DNA of 64,000 nt from Bacillota bacterium (GCA_013177945.1 JABLXW010000020.1:1-64000); one strand, 5' to 3'. Counted from the stretch's first letter, positions 41,297-51,280 are shown. The notes: a model not told the origin generated them from the letters alone. Made by a program: numbers and translations.

Positions 41297-41983
41297 TTAA
41301 CTGTGCCGTATCGCCGGCGGCCGGACATAGAGGGGTTTAACCGCTCCGGGTGCCTTTCCTCCCCCGGCAAGAAGGGCAGCAACCCCCAGAGTTGCAATGA
41401 TGCCGGCCCGCGGCAGGATTTGGGGCAATTCCGCTAAACAAGCACGTTCCCCCAACCTTTCTTGAAAGAGCGCCCAGTAATACTGGGCCCCCTCGCCTGT
41501 AAAGGTGATCCGGGCGCGCAATTCCTCCTCCAGAGAAGTGCACAGCTGAACAGGGTCCAGGGCTAAATAGCTGCTGAGGCGCTTCATCCCGCTTTCCGTG
41601 CTCACGTAGAAGGCCGCGTAAACCTCCTGAGCACGGGCAGGCAAAACCGGGCAAACCAGGCCCGGTACACCTTTCAGCGCCCAGGCCAGGGCATCAAGAG
41701 TTGGGACTCCGACTAAAGGCTTTCCCAGAACGTGAGCAAAAGATTTCCCGGTCGCCAGGCCAACCCGAAGTGATGTAAAAGAACCCGGACCTGTGGTGAC
41801 CGCAAACCCGTCCAGATCTTCCAGGTTCAAGCCCAAACCGCACAGCAGATACTCAATTAAGGGGAGCAGGCGCTCCATGTGTGCCTGTTTTGTAGATAAG
41901 GTAACTTCTCCCAGAAGCTGGTTTTCTTCCGCCACGGCCACAGAAACTGCCGGTGTTGAGGTTTCTATTCCAAGCACCCGCAC
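41297..41983 (-). CDS. tsaB: t6A biosynthesis scaffold TsaB
   Basis: A 228-residue ASKHA-fold partner of TsaD. The N-terminus is VLGIETSTPAVSVAVAEENQLLGE, followed by the GFAVTTGPGSFTSLRVGLATGKSFA block. It lacks the metal-binding histidines of TsaD and acts as the dimer scaffold in the TsaD-TsaB-TsaE complex. GTG start inside the end of tsaE (19-base overlap). Confidence 0.93.
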   Translation of the reverse strand: MRVLGIETSTPAVSVAVAEENQLLGEVTLSTKQAHMERLLPLIEYLLCGLGLNLEDLDGFAVTTGPGSFTSLRVGLATGKSFAHVLGKPLVGVPTLDALAWALKGVPGLVCPVLPARAQEVYAAFYVSTESGMKRLSSYLALDPVQLCTSLEEELRARITFTGEGAQYYWALFQERLGERACLAELPQILPRAGIIATLGVAALLAGGGKAPGAVKPLYVRPPAIRHS

Positions 41984-42456
41984 GCATCTTTCAACTCCTT
42001 GATCTTCGCTTCGTAGCGGCCGCCCTGCGGCCGAAACTGAATCCGACGGGTGGACTCGGAACTGTCGCAGTAAGCAATAACTACTTCCAGGTACTCTTCG
42101 GGCAGGGCCTCAGGGATCCGATTTCCCCATTCGATTAAAATGACCCCTCCCCGTTTCCGGTACTCGTCCCACCCAATCTCTTCCAGTTCCTGGTACGACT
42201 GCAAGCGAAAAAAATCACAATGAAAAACCGGGTACTTCCCCTCGTACTCCTGGATTAAAATAAAACTCGGGCTGGATACGGGGGAACTGACACCCAGGCC
42301 CCGCGCAATTCCATGCACAAAAACAGTTTTTCCCGCTCCCAGTTCCCCCACCAGGGAGACGACATCGCCCGGAGCCAGGAGCTTTCCCAGCTCCTCCCCC
42401 AGCAATTGGGTAACCTGGGGGCCGGAAGAAACTATCTCCCACATCATGTCCACCAC
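41965..42456 (-). CDS. tsaE: t6A biosynthesis ATPase TsaE
   Basis: A 163-residue P-loop ATPase with Walker A GELGAGKT and the family's SPSFILIQEY and HCDFFRL motifs. ATP hydrolysis resets the TsaBD complex. The first codons are GTG GTG GAC ATG ATG, and AGGTGGTGG lies just before the ATGs, so the true start may be 9-12 bases further in. Confidence 0.93.
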   Translation of the reverse strand: MVDMMWEIVSSGPQVTQLLGEELGKLLAPGDVVSLVGELGAGKTVFVHGIARGLGVSSPVSSPSFILIQEYEGKYPVFHCDFFRLQSYQELEEIGWDEYRKRGGVILIEWGNRIPEALPEEYLEVVIAYCDSSESTRRIQFRPQGGRYEAKIKELKDACGCLE

Positions 42457-42648
42457 CTAGTCGTCCACTTTTTATTATATCCTTCTTTAACCGCCCCCAC
42501 AAGAAAAGAAAAGAAAACACCCGATTGCGGGACGACGGAGCAGGAAGCAGTTAAAAAGAGAGAGATATAATGAAAGCAAGCAGGAATAAAAAACATATCT
42601 GGCGAATATAGACCAGGACTTGAAAAGAGGGGGGAGAAGTTTAGTTTA

Positions 42649-43008
42649 ATGACCCTGGCAGAGGTAAAAGCACTCCTATCCGCGGAAGTTATCTGCGGAA
42701 AAGACAAGCTCAACCTCCCAATCAAATCTGTCTGCGCCGGAGACCTCTTGAGCGACCTGCTGGCCTTCAGCCACAACAAAACGCTGCTGCTCACAGGCCT
42801 TAACAATGCCCAGGTGATCCGGACGGCGGAAATCATCGACCTTGCGGCAATCATTTTCGTGCGCGGGAAGCGCCCCCACAGCGACATGGTGGAATTAGCG
42901 GAGGAAAAGGGGATTCCCCTGCTGGTTACCCGGCTGCCCCTTTACGAAAGCTGCGGCATCCTGTACTGTGCCGGTCTCCGGGAAGAAAAACCCCATAAAG
43001 GGTTTTAA
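42649..43008 (+). CDS. DRTGG-domain protein
   Basis: A 119-residue protein with a DRTGG-like fold (VCAGDLLSDLLAFSHNKTLLLTGLNNAQVIRTAEIIDLAAIIFVRG), a putative nucleotide- or ligand-binding module also found in phosphotransacetylase-like proteins. It opens an operon of six genes that ends with a second HATPase. The same operon plan occurs beside [FeFe]-hydrogenase genes in other Clostridia (general knowledge). A paralogue lies at 45012-45353. Confidence 0.82.
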   Translation: MTLAEVKALLSAEVICGKDKLNLPIKSVCAGDLLSDLLAFSHNKTLLLTGLNNAQVIRTAEIIDLAAIIFVRGKRPHSDMVELAEEKGIPLLVTRLPLYESCGILYCAGLREEKPHKGF

Positions 43009-43017
43009 AGTCTTGAG

Positions 43018-43557
43018 ATGAAAGGGGTTTCCTGTTTGTTTCAGGAACCGGAAGTAACATCTGATTTTAAAAATTGTGAAAATAAGAACGAAACCGGTGC
43101 CGAGAGCCCGTTTGAGCATAAAGTCACCCTGGAATTTGCAGTAGAAGGAAAAAATTTTCGCGCCGCCGGGGAGGCTTCAAGCCGCCTCAAGCACACCCTG
43201 CAGCACATCGGCTTCCCTGCCCCTCTGGTTCGCAGGGTTGCAGTCGCCGCGTACGAGGCGGAAATGAACATCATCATTCACGCCAACCGCGGAACCCTGA
43301 AAGCAGAAATCACCCCGAAAACGGTGACGATCTGGGCCGAGGATGAGGGCCCCGGAATTCCGGACATCGAACTGGCAATGCAGGAGGGCTATTCAACTGC
43401 ACCCGATTACATCAGGGAAATGGGATTTGGAGCCGGAATGGGGCTTCCCAATATTAAAAAATGCTCTGACATCCTTGAAATTGAGACGGTGATCGGGGCA
43501 GGAACCAGGCTGAAAATGGTCATCTTTAATAAAACAGGGCCCGAAAGAGAAAAGTAA
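43018..43557 (+). CDS. RsbW-like HATPase (anti-sigma-type)
   Basis: A 179-residue protein with a GHKL ATPase domain from about residue 40: N-box EAEMNIIIHAN, G1 box DEGPGIPD and G2 box GFGAGMGLPNIKK. It has no histidine phosphoacceptor domain, so it is of the serine-kinase/anti-sigma type. The first ~38 residues are poorly conserved and the ribosome-binding site is weak, so the start is uncertain. It follows the DRTGG gene by 9 bases. Confidence 0.85.
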   Translation: MKGVSCLFQEPEVTSDFKNCENKNETGAESPFEHKVTLEFAVEGKNFRAAGEASSRLKHTLQHIGFPAPLVRRVAVAAYEAEMNIIIHANRGTLKAEITPKTVTIWAEDEGPGIPDIELAMQEGYSTAPDYIREMGFGAGMGLPNIKKCSDILEIETVIGAGTRLKMVIFNKTGPEREK

Positions 43558-43572
43558 ACAGGGTCCGGAAAG

Positions 43573-45015
43573 ATGGTGGCTATGAAAAAAAGCACGTACT
43601 CCATTTTCCTTGACGAAGAGCGGTGTACGGGGTGCACAAACTGCATCAAGCGGTGCCCCACCGAGGCAATCCGCGTCCGGGACGGAAAAGCAAAGATCCT
43701 GGCGGACCGCTGCATCGACTGCGGTGAATGCATCCGGATCTGCCCAAACCACGCGCCTATTCCCCAGTCCGATTCCAGAGAAAAAACAAAGCAGTTCAAA
43801 TACACAATCGCCCTGCCTGATCCTGCCCTTTTCGGCCAGTTCAAAACAAAACCCTCTCCCCGCCAGATCCTTGCAGCAGTCCTTGCCCTCGGCTTTGACG
43901 GCGTTTACGAAGTGGCCTGGGCGGCCGACGCGGTAAGCATTGCGATCCGGGAATTTATCAGGGAACACAGGGGTGAGGGGCCGTGGCTTTCCTCCTCCTG
44001 TCCCGCCGTCATCCGCCTGATCCAGGTGCGGTTTCCCAGCCTGACCGAGCAAATCCTCCCGATCCTCTCCCCCGTAGAGGTCGCCGCAAAGCTGGCCAAG
44101 GAGGAAACAAGCTGGCAGCTGGACATCCCCCAGCAGGAGATTGGCTGCTTTTACCTGACTCCCTGTCCCGCCCAGGTCACCGCGATCCGCGCCCCCTACC
44201 ACCTGGAGCATTCCTATGTGGATGGGGCGCTGGCCATTTCCGACCTCTACTGCGAACTCCGGGAAAAAATTGCCGGAGCCCGGGAGCAAGGCGAGCCGGT
44301 CAAGGCAACCGCCCTTGGTCTGACCTGGGGGCGGGTAGGAGGGCAGACCCGGGCCGTGCAATCCGACAACTACCTGGCGGTAGATGGAATCTACAACCTC
44401 CTCCAGGTGCTTGAAGAAATTGAATTGGGCAAATTCGACAACAATATTGACTTTCTGGAATGCCAGTGCTGCCAGGGGGGCTGCGTAGGCGGCGCGTTTA
44501 CGGTGGAAAACCCCTTTGTGGCGCGGGTGACGCTGAGGCGAATGGCGGGCCAGCTGCGGCCCAAACTGGAGGCCGAAAAGGAACAAAAGGTTCTGGAGTA
44601 CAACCGCAAGGGGTATTACCGGGCCGAAAAAGAGGTTGAACCCTACTCCATCATGAGCCTTGACAAGGACATCGCCAAGGCCATTTACATGGTCGAGCAG
44701 TCCGAAAAGATTTTGAAACAGCTGCCGGGGCTTGACTGCGGTTCCTGCGGCTGCCCCACCTGCCGCACCCTTGCGGAGGACATTGTCTGCGGGATTGCGA
44801 CGGAAACAGACTGCATTTTCAAGCTGCGCGAGCAGGTTCAGTCCCTGGCGGAGCAGATGCTGGCGCTCGCCCTGAAGGTCCCCCCCGTCACCCTGGTGCA
44901 ACGCCAGATCATGAAAACCCAGCGGGAAGTCCTGGAGCTTGCCAAAAGACTTCCTCCCGTGCTCGCAAAACGGAACCAGAAAAGCAATCAGAAAAAAGGA
45001 GGGGAAGAAGAGTGA
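43573..45015 (+). CDS. HydS-like [FeFe]-hydrogenase homologue (sensory type)
   Basis: A 480-residue iron-sulfur protein. Two ferredoxin clusters come first (CTGCTNCIKRCP, CIDCGECIRICP). A hydrogenase large-subunit domain follows, with cysteines at the H-cluster positions: SSSCPAV, LTPCPAQ and CQCCQGGCVGG. The proton-relay cysteine before the first ligand is serine, as in sensory group C proteins. A C-terminal Fe-S domain (LDCGSCGCPTC...C) takes the place of a PAS domain. It may sense H2 or redox state and signal through the HATPases beside it. ATG 43573 or 43582. Confidence 0.87.
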   Translation: MVAMKKSTYSIFLDEERCTGCTNCIKRCPTEAIRVRDGKAKILADRCIDCGECIRICPNHAPIPQSDSREKTKQFKYTIALPDPALFGQFKTKPSPRQILAAVLALGFDGVYEVAWAADAVSIAIREFIREHRGEGPWLSSSCPAVIRLIQVRFPSLTEQILPILSPVEVAAKLAKEETSWQLDIPQQEIGCFYLTPCPAQVTAIRAPYHLEHSYVDGALAISDLYCELREKIAGAREQGEPVKATALGLTWGRVGGQTRAVQSDNYLAVDGIYNLLQVLEEIELGKFDNNIDFLECQCCQGGCVGGAFTVENPFVARVTLRRMAGQLRPKLEAEKEQKVLEYNRKGYYRAEKEVEPYSIMSLDKDIAKAIYMVEQSEKILKQLPGLDCGSCGCPTCRTLAEDIVCGIATETDCIFKLREQVQSLAEQMLALALKVPPVTLVQRQIMKTQREVLELAKRLPPVLAKRNQKSNQKKGGEEE

Positions 45016-45353
45016 CGGTGAAGGAGGTAGCAGAGGCTCTCGGTCTCAAGGTGCGGAGCGGAGCCGCGAAGCTCGACCAGGAGGTCAGCGGGGTCTACGT
45101 TTCCGATCTGCTCAGCGACGTCATGGCACATGCACAGGAAGGGAACATCTGGATTACCCTGCAGATCCACCCCAACGTAATTGCCGTTGCAACACTTCTT
45201 AATCTTGCAGCCGTCATCATCAGCCGGGGGGCAGAACCGGAAGCTGCAACCCTGTCCAGGGCAGATGAAGAGGGAATCCCTGTGCTGACAACAAATCAAC
45301 CTACCTTTGAAGTGGCGGGACGCCTTTACCAGCTGATCGGTGCTGCAAAGTAA
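45012..45353 (+). CDS. DRTGG-domain protein (second copy)
   Basis: A 113-residue paralogue of the DRTGG protein at 42649. It reads VSGVYVSDLLSDVMAHAQEGNIWITLQIHPNVIAVATLLNLAAVIISRG. GTG start overlaps the hydrogenase-like stop by four bases (GTGA), so the two are translationally coupled and probably act together. Confidence 0.82.
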   Translation: MTVKEVAEALGLKVRSGAAKLDQEVSGVYVSDLLSDVMAHAQEGNIWITLQIHPNVIAVATLLNLAAVIISRGAEPEAATLSRADEEGIPVLTTNQPTFEVAGRLYQLIGAAK

Positions 45354-45362
45354 AAGCGGGGG

Positions 45363-46109
45363 ATGGGGATGGAAAAGTTCGCCGTTGACCTGCACATTCA
45401 CACTGCCCTCTCCCCCTGCGCCGACGGGGAAATGACCCCTCCGGCCGTCCTCGCCCGAGCTGCCGCCAGCGGGCTCCGGGTAATCGCAATCACGGACCAC
45501 AACTCTGCAGCCAACACTCCTGCCTTTGTTGAAGCCGCGGCAGGAGGGCCCGTAACCGTAATCCCGGGGATGGAGGTGCAGACCCGCGAAGAGGTGCACC
45601 TCGTCTGCCTCTTTGCAGGTACGGAGGAGGCCCTGGCCTGGCAGGAAGTGGTTTACGCCCACCTGCCCCCCTTAAAAAACAACGAAAGGGTCTTCGGAGT
45701 CCAGCAGTTGCTCAATGCCGCAGGCGAAGTTACGGGAATTGAAGAAAGGCTCCTCCTCACCTCAACAGACCTTTCGCTTGAAGAGGTTGTGGCAGAAGTG
45801 CAGGCGCGAAACGGGGTCTGCTATCCGGCCCACGTGGACCGTCCTGCCTTCAGCGTCATCGGAAGTCTGGGCTTTATCCCCCAGGAACTCCAGATTCCTG
45901 CTGTAGAAATTTCCCGGAACATCAACCGGGCGCGGGCTCTGGAAAAATTCCCCTTTCTAAAAGGCTACCATCTTCTGTGCTGTTCCGATGCCCACCGCCT
46001 CGCCGAGATTAACCGGCCCCGGACCTGGATCAGGATGAGAGAACCCGGCTTCCAGGCCCTCGCCGAGGCCCTCTGGGACCGGTGCCGGGAAAGGATTGAG
46101 GTGGATTAA
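45363..46109 (+). CDS. PHP-domain phosphoesterase
   Basis: A 248-residue metal-dependent phosphoesterase. The N-terminal motif is DLHIHTALSPCADGEM, the second is ITDHNSAAN, and later metal ligands are in PGMEVQT and CSDAHRLAEI. It resembles the PHP domain of DNA polymerase III and of YciV-type 3',5'-nucleotide phosphatases. In this operon it may hydrolyse a nucleotide signal (inference). ATG 45363 or 45369. Confidence 0.88.
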   Translation: MGMEKFAVDLHIHTALSPCADGEMTPPAVLARAAASGLRVIAITDHNSAANTPAFVEAAAGGPVTVIPGMEVQTREEVHLVCLFAGTEEALAWQEVVYAHLPPLKNNERVFGVQQLLNAAGEVTGIEERLLLTSTDLSLEEVVAEVQARNGVCYPAHVDRPAFSVIGSLGFIPQELQIPAVEISRNINRARALEKFPFLKGYHLLCCSDAHRLAEINRPRTWIRMREPGFQALAEALWDRCRERIEVD

Positions 46110-46112
46110 AAA

Positions 46113-46661
46113 ATGCGCGAGCTTTCCCTTCACATTTTGGATGCCTTCGAAAACTCGAGGGTGGCGGGAGCGTCTTTGATTCGACTCGAAATTAACGAAG
46201 ACACGAAAAAGGACCGCCTGGAGATCACCATTACCGACAACGGGCGCGGGATGGAGCCGGAACTTGCGGCAAAGGTATTCGACCCCTTTGTAACCACCCG
46301 AACCTGCCGGAAAGTGGGCCTGGGGCTGCCCCTCCTCAAGGCAGCAGCCCAGCGTTGCAACGGTGATGCCAGAATTACCTCCGCACCCGGCAAAGGAGCC
46401 ACCCTCCATGCCTGCTTTCAGCTGAGCCACATCGACAGGGCCCCCCTTGGCAACCTCGTCGAGAGTCTCGTGGTTTTTCTTGCAGCAAATCCAGAAATGG
46501 ATCTCGTTTACACCCACCGGGTAGACGAAAATGAGTTTACCCTGGATACCCGCGAGCTCCGCGCAGAACTCGAAGGGGTCCCCTTAAACACCCCTGCTGT
46601 TCTCAACTGGATCAGGGGCTACCTGCAAGAAGGGCTGCAGGAAATCAATTCAACCGCTTAG
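46113..46661 (+). CDS. GHKL ATPase (histidine-kinase-like)
   Basis: A 182-residue protein with an N-box in LHILDAFENSRVAGAS, G1 in DNGRGMEPE, F-box FDPFVTTRT and G2 in KVGLGLPLLKAA. It lacks a dimerisation/phosphoacceptor domain and has a ~70-residue C-terminal extension. It is the last gene of the sensory operon, ending convergently on thiM with a 4-base overlap. In other genomes hydrogenase or NuoE/F genes usually follow; here they do not. Confidence 0.85.
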   Translation: MRELSLHILDAFENSRVAGASLIRLEINEDTKKDRLEITITDNGRGMEPELAAKVFDPFVTTRTCRKVGLGLPLLKAAAQRCNGDARITSAPGKGATLHACFQLSHIDRAPLGNLVESLVVFLAANPEMDLVYTHRVDENEFTLDTRELRAELEGVPLNTPAVLNWIRGYLQEGLQEINSTA

Positions 46662-47464
46662 AGAACTCTGATTTTCGCTCCTGCCTCGAGGTCGGCCCCC
46701 GTTAAGCGGTAGAGGGCATCAAAAAGCGCTACCTGGAAGCTGCCGGGCCCCTTGCTCACCTCTCCCGCCTTTTCTGCCGCAAGGCCGAAGGCCGCCAGCC
46801 CTGCCGCCGCGGCCAGGAGGTAGTCGTCGGTAACTGCAGCAAAGGCTCCGATCACTGCCGTTGCCATGCAGCCGGTGCCGGTGACGGCACTCAAAAGAGG
46901 GTGGCCGTTGTCCACCGCGATCAGGCGCTCTCCGTCGGAAATGTAGTCCCGCGGTCCGGTAAGGGCAACCACAGTGTTAAACTGGCGCGCCGCGAGGCGG
47001 GCGATTTCGCCTCGTTCGCCGCCGCTGGCAACAGCCTCAACCCCTTTGACTTCACCGCCGAACCCCGCCAGAACAGAAATTTCCCCGCCGTTTCCCCGGA
47101 GGATGTTGACGCTCAACTCCCTTAAGAGGAAATGGGAACTCTCAGTCCGCAAATTTGTGGCTCCGGCCCCAACAGGATCGAAAACAACCGGGATCCCCAG
47201 TTCGTTTGCCCGCCTCCCGGCAAGGAGCATGGCATCCACAAGCTGGGGAGTGAGGGTCCCGATGTTCAAAACCAGGGCTCCGGCTGCCTCGACCATTTCT
47301 TCCACCTCTTCCCGCGCGTGTGCCATGACCGGCAGTGCTCCGACCTGAAGCAGGACATTCGCGGTGACATTCGTTACCACCCAGTTGGTAATGTTGTGGA
47401 CGAGCGGCCTTTCATCCCGCAGCCTGGCGAGAAGAGCACCCGCCCGTGCCCCCAAGTTTTCCAT
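46658..47464 (-). CDS. thiM: Hydroxyethylthiazole kinase
   Basis: A 268-residue ribokinase-like enzyme that phosphorylates the thiazole alcohol for salvage. The N-terminal VHNITNWVVTNVTANVLLQVGALPVMAHA and catalytic VTGTGCMATAVIGAF motifs are both present. ATG with GGAGGAGCG. Last gene of the thiamine operon. Confidence 0.95.
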   Translation of the reverse strand: MENLGARAGALLARLRDERPLVHNITNWVVTNVTANVLLQVGALPVMAHAREEVEEMVEAAGALVLNIGTLTPQLVDAMLLAGRRANELGIPVVFDPVGAGATNLRTESSHFLLRELSVNILRGNGGEISVLAGFGGEVKGVEAVASGGERGEIARLAARQFNTVVALTGPRDYISDGERLIAVDNGHPLLSAVTGTGCMATAVIGAFAAVTDDYLLAAAAGLAAFGLAAEKAGEVSKGPGSFQVALFDALYRLTGADLEAGAKIRVL

Positions 47465-47554
47465 TTTCGCTCCTCCATTCCGGCAAACTCATCAGTTGCC
47501 AGGCGTTGATTAAGTGATTTTCTCTATCTCCGGTTAATTTTCCTTCTGTTGGGC

Positions 47555-48853
47555 TCAACACCGGGGGCTTTTCGCCCCCAGATAGCGGTTGACCAGGTCA
47601 ATGGCGCAAAACTCCCCGCACATAGAGCAGACCTCCTGAGGAATGGGGTTGCGCGCCAGGCGGAGCTTTCTTGCCTCCTTGGGATCGAGGGCGAGCTCCA
47701 TCTGTCTCTCCCAGTTCAGGCTTTTGCGCGCCTCGGCCATCTCCCGGTCCCAAGCCCGTGCCTGCGGAACCCCCTTCACGAGGTCCGCCGCATGGGCCGC
47801 AAGACGCGCTGCGACAACCCCCGCCCGCACATCATCCAGGGCAGGCAAGCCCAGGTGTTCTGCAGGGGTAACGTAGCACAAAAAGTCCGCTCCGGCAGCT
47901 GCAGCCAGCGCCCCGCCGATGGCCGCGGCAATGTGATCGTAGCCGGGTGCTACATCTGTAACAAGGGGTCCCAAAACGTAAAAAGGAGCATCAGAGCAAA
48001 GCCTTTTCTGGAGCTTCACGTTTGCTTCAATCTGGTCGAGGGGAAGATGACCCGGGCCCTCTACCATCACCTGCACCCCGGCGGCGCGGGCGCGCTTCAC
48101 CAGCTCTCCCAAAACCATCAGTTCCTCAAGCTGGGCGTGGTCGGTAGCATCCTCCAGGCAGCCGGGCCTTAAACCATCCCCCAGACTTAAGGTAACATCG
48201 TACTTTCTGGCAATTTCCAGAAGATCTTCAAACCGGGCATACAAAGGATTTTCTTCTTCCCGGTGGAGCATCCAGCCCGCCAGGAGCGCCCCTCCCCGGC
48301 TCACGATCCCCAGCAGGCGGGGCCTGGTTTTCAACCCCTCCACAATCCGGCGAGTTACACCGCAGTGAACGGTAAGAAAATCCACTCCATCTGCCGCGTG
48401 TTCGGCAATCACCTGAAAGAGGTCGTCCTCTTTCATTTCCACTACAGACCCGTAGCGCGCCCGGGCGCGGACGGCCGCTTCGTAAACGGGAACCGTTCCC
48501 ACCGGCACCGGAGACCTGGCAAGGATCTCCCGGCGGCAGGTCCCGATTTCGCCGCCTGTGCTTAAATCCATCACCGTATCGGCCCCCGCCTCGAGGGCAA
48601 CTTCAAGTTTTTTGATTTCATTTTCCCAATCCGGAAAGGCCGGGGAAGTGCCCAGGTTCGCGTTTACCTTCGTCCGCAAACCCTTCCCGATTCCGCACGG
48701 CTTCAGCCCCCGGTGCTCGCGGTTGCAGGGAATCACCACCAGCCCCTGCGCCACCAGATCCCGGAGGGTTTCCGGGGCAACCCCTTCTGCAGCTGCGACC
48801 TCCCGCATTTGAGGGGTGATCTCTCCATGCCGCGCTCTCTCCACTTGGGTCAT
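47555..48853 (-). CDS. thiC: Phosphomethylpyrimidine synthase
   Basis: A 432-residue radical SAM enzyme that converts AIR to HMP phosphate, the thiamine pyrimidine. The C-terminal cluster motif is CSMCGEFC. Substrate-binding blocks [19 protein letters not shown] and [12 protein letters not shown] are present. Start at ATG 48853 with GGGAGGGGAG; a longer frame reaches back into thiDE. It lies 31 bases after thiDE. Confidence 0.96.
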   Translation of the reverse strand: MTQVERARHGEITPQMREVAAAEGVAPETLRDLVAQGLVVIPCNREHRGLKPCGIGKGLRTKVNANLGTSPAFPDWENEIKKLEVALEAGADTVMDLSTGGEIGTCRREILARSPVPVGTVPVYEAAVRARARYGSVVEMKEDDLFQVIAEHAADGVDFLTVHCGVTRRIVEGLKTRPRLLGIVSRGGALLAGWMLHREEENPLYARFEDLLEIARKYDVTLSLGDGLRPGCLEDATDHAQLEELMVLGELVKRARAAGVQVMVEGPGHLPLDQIEANVKLQKRLCSDAPFYVLGPLVTDVAPGYDHIAAAIGGALAAAAGADFLCYVTPAEHLGLPALDDVRAGVVAARLAAHAADLVKGVPQARAWDREMAEARKSLNWERQMELALDPKEARKLRLARNPIPQEVCSMCGEFCAIDLVNRYLGAKSPRC

Positions 48854-48884
48854 TTTCTCCCCTCCCAATCTCAAAGTCCATTCC

Positions 48885-50417
48885 TCAAGAATCCTTTCGA
48901 GACTTGAAAGCGTGAAACACGTCAAGAAAGGCCCGCACCGCCTTCCGGGGGTCAGGCGCACCCAGGAAGGAAGAAATTACGGCAACACCGGCAGCCCCGG
49001 CCCGGAGGAGGGGAAGGGTGTTCTCAGGGGTAATGCCGCCAATGGCAAAAACAGGAAGCCCAACCCTTCTTGCAACTTCCTCCACCAGATCAGGGCCGCA
49101 GGGGGGAACACCGCAGTCTTTGCTTGCGGTGGGGTAAACCGGCCCCAGGCCCAGGTAATCGGCGCCTGCCGCCGCCGCTGCTTCCGCCTGGGCCAGGTTG
49201 TCTACGGAGACCCCGATGATCTTCCCGGGCCCCAGGATCGCCCGCGCCGCCTGGGGCGAGAGGTCCTCCTGGCCGAGGTGGACGCCGTCGGCTCCTGCTG
49301 CAGCCGCCACATCGACCCGGTCGTTGACGATGAAGAGGGCGCCGTGGCTCCGGCAGACCTCCTGCATCTCCCGGGCAATTCGGACAAGCTCCCGGCTTTC
49401 CCCCTCCTTTTCCCGGAGCTGGACGAGCCGCGCTCCCTCCTGCACCGCAACCCTGGCGAGCTCGGCATAGCTCCTCGAGCCGCGCAAAACACCCCCGATA
49501 ATGCAGTAGAGGGCGGGGAAGGGGCCCAGGTCCGGCCTGCTTCCCCAGTTTTGAAAGATGAAGGCGCGGATTTTCGAGATGCCCGGATCGCCCCAGTCCC
49601 CGGGGAAGAAGGGGGCAAGGTGGTTCAGGGGGCCCCTTCCCCGGCCCACCGGATAGGCATAGCGGAGGCCTGCTGCGACATACTCCTTGGCGAGGGCCAG
49701 GGCCTGCCAGGGAGAAAAGCCCCGGGCCAGCAGGGCAGCCAGGGCTGCAGAAAAGGTGCATCCCGTCCCGTGGGTGTGGGGGGTTTCGAAGAAGGGGCCC
49801 TCCAGCTCCCGGAACTCCTTCCCGTCAAAGCAGAGGTCAAGGGAGCGCGTGTTCCGGCGGATCCCGGTGATCACTACAAACCTGGGCCCCAGTTCGTGCA
49901 GGGCGCGGGCGGCGCGGCAAAGGTCTTCTTCCCCTTCGATGGGGCGGCCCCACAGGACGGCGGCCTCGGACACATTGGGGGTAATGAAGGAGGCCAGCGG
50001 CAGCAGTTCTTCGCGAAGCGCCCTTTCACCATCAGGGGTGAGCAGCCGGTCCCCGCTTGTGGCAACCATGACCGGGTCCACCACAAGCCAGGGAACGGGG
50101 GATTCCTTCAGCTTCCCGGCAACCGCCTTGATGATCGCGGCATTATAGAGCATTCCGGTTTTTACGGCATCGGCCCCGATATCGGCAAGGACGCTTTCCA
50201 TCTGCTGCAAGACGAATTCGGGGGCAAGGCCGGAGATGCCCTGGACGCCGAGGGTGTTCTGGGCGGTGACGGCGGTGATCACGCTGCTCCCGTAGACGCC
50301 GAGGGCCGCAAAGGTCTTCAAATCGGCCTGGATTCCGGCTCCCCCTCCCGAGTCGGACCCGGCGATGCTGAGGGCTTTTTTAATTCCGCCACGGTCTTCC
50401 TGTCTCCCCTGCGGCAT
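48885..50417 (-). CDS. thiDE: Bifunctional HMP kinase / thiamine-phosphate synthase
   Basis: A 510-residue fusion. Residues 10-275 are ThiD, with [23 protein letters not shown] and [16 protein letters not shown]. Residues 300-505 are ThiE, with [42 protein letters not shown] and FAIGGI. The two parts phosphorylate HMP twice and couple HMP-PP to thiazole phosphate. ATG with GGAGGTGA eight bases upstream. Follows thi4. Confidence 0.95.
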   Translation of the reverse strand: MPQGRQEDRGGIKKALSIAGSDSGGGAGIQADLKTFAALGVYGSSVITAVTAQNTLGVQGISGLAPEFVLQQMESVLADIGADAVKTGMLYNAAIIKAVAGKLKESPVPWLVVDPVMVATSGDRLLTPDGERALREELLPLASFITPNVSEAAVLWGRPIEGEEDLCRAARALHELGPRFVVITGIRRNTRSLDLCFDGKEFRELEGPFFETPHTHGTGCTFSAALAALLARGFSPWQALALAKEYVAAGLRYAYPVGRGRGPLNHLAPFFPGDWGDPGISKIRAFIFQNWGSRPDLGPFPALYCIIGGVLRGSRSYAELARVAVQEGARLVQLREKEGESRELVRIAREMQEVCRSHGALFIVNDRVDVAAAAGADGVHLGQEDLSPQAARAILGPGKIIGVSVDNLAQAEAAAAAGADYLGLGPVYPTASKDCGVPPCGPDLVEEVARRVGLPVFAIGGITPENTLPLLRAGAAGVAVISSFLGAPDPRKAVRAFLDVFHAFKSRKDS

Positions 50418-50472
50418 TTAACATTCACCTCCTCGCTTCATCTGGGCACCCCCGCGTCAGGTGCTTCCCTCT

Positions 50473-51255
50473 TTATTTCAGGGCCCGGAGGATCTGCTCC
50501 GCCACCTTTTTCCCCGATAAAAGCATCCCCCCGAAGATGGGGCCCATGCGGGGCCCTCCCCAGACGGCGTTTACGGCCATTCCGGCTACATAAAGCCCCG
50601 GTGCAGCCTCGCCAGTGTTCTCCACGATCAGCTTCTCCCCCACTTCTGCCCACATGGAGCCCTCCCCCTGCATTCCGCCATCGGGTGTTTTGAGGGCTAT
50701 TTTTGACTTCTCGTGGGCCACCCTGACCACAGAGGCGTCATGCCCGGTGGCATCAACAACAGCCCGGGCGCCCACCGTGATGGGGTCCACGTGCAGGCCG
50801 GCCCTGAGGGCCGCCGTCCAGTTTACCACAACCCCCGAGATCCGCCCTTCCCGGTACATGACATCCTCCACCGTAAAACCGTTTAAAATTACGGCACCTG
50901 CCTCGCAGGCTCTGACCGCCAGGCGGGCCACAGTCTCTACAGCATCGGCAGTGAGGTAGCCGTTTTCCCGCTCCCGGCAGCGGCAGCCCAGATCATCCAG
51001 GACGGGCCGCGCCGCAGGCTGGAAGACGAGGCGGTTGAACATGATCCCGCCCCCCCACATGCCGCCCCCGATGCTCAGGCGGCTTTCGAACACCACAGTC
51101 TTGCAGCCGGCCCGCGCCAGGTAAAAGGCTGCCGTCAACCCGGCAGGGCCCCCGCCCACAACGGCCGCGTCCACCTGGAGGGAATCTTTCAACCTTTCGG
51201 CGTACTCCTCGAGGATCAGGCGGGAGATCAGGATGTCATCGATCTGGAAACCCAC
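50473..51255 (-). CDS. thi4: Sulfide-dependent thiazole synthase (Thi4-type)
   Basis: A 260-residue flavin/NAD-fold enzyme that makes the thiamine thiazole from NAD and glycine. The dinucleotide motif VVGGGPAGLTAAFYLARAG begins near residue 25, followed by GGGMWGGGIMFN. The loop that in yeast carries the suicide cysteine reads GHDASVVRVAHEK, with no cysteine, so this should be the catalytic archaeal/anaerobe form using external sulfide. Start at GTG 51255 with GGAGGTGG; the longer frame runs into the riboswitch. Confidence 0.93.
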   Translation of the reverse strand: MGFQIDDILISRLILEEYAERLKDSLQVDAAVVGGGPAGLTAAFYLARAGCKTVVFESRLSIGGGMWGGGIMFNRLVFQPAARPVLDDLGCRCRERENGYLTADAVETVARLAVRACEAGAVILNGFTVEDVMYREGRISGVVVNWTAALRAGLHVDPITVGARAVVDATGHDASVVRVAHEKSKIALKTPDGGMQGEGSMWAEVGEKLIVENTGEAAPGLYVAGMAVNAVWGGPRMGPIFGGMLLSGKKVAEQILRALK

Positions 51256-51280
51256 TCTTCCACCTCCGCATTTACTGAGG

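Noticed and set aside
43393-44901. 502-codon open frame on the minus strand
   Set aside because: Lies opposite the HydS-like gene, whose Fe-S motifs are clear; no domain in the antisense product.
48816-50693. 625-codon open frame on the plus strand
   Set aside because: It is antisense to thiDE/thiC and thi4, low in complexity (Gly/Pro/Arg-rich) and has no recognisable domain; a GC-rich shadow.
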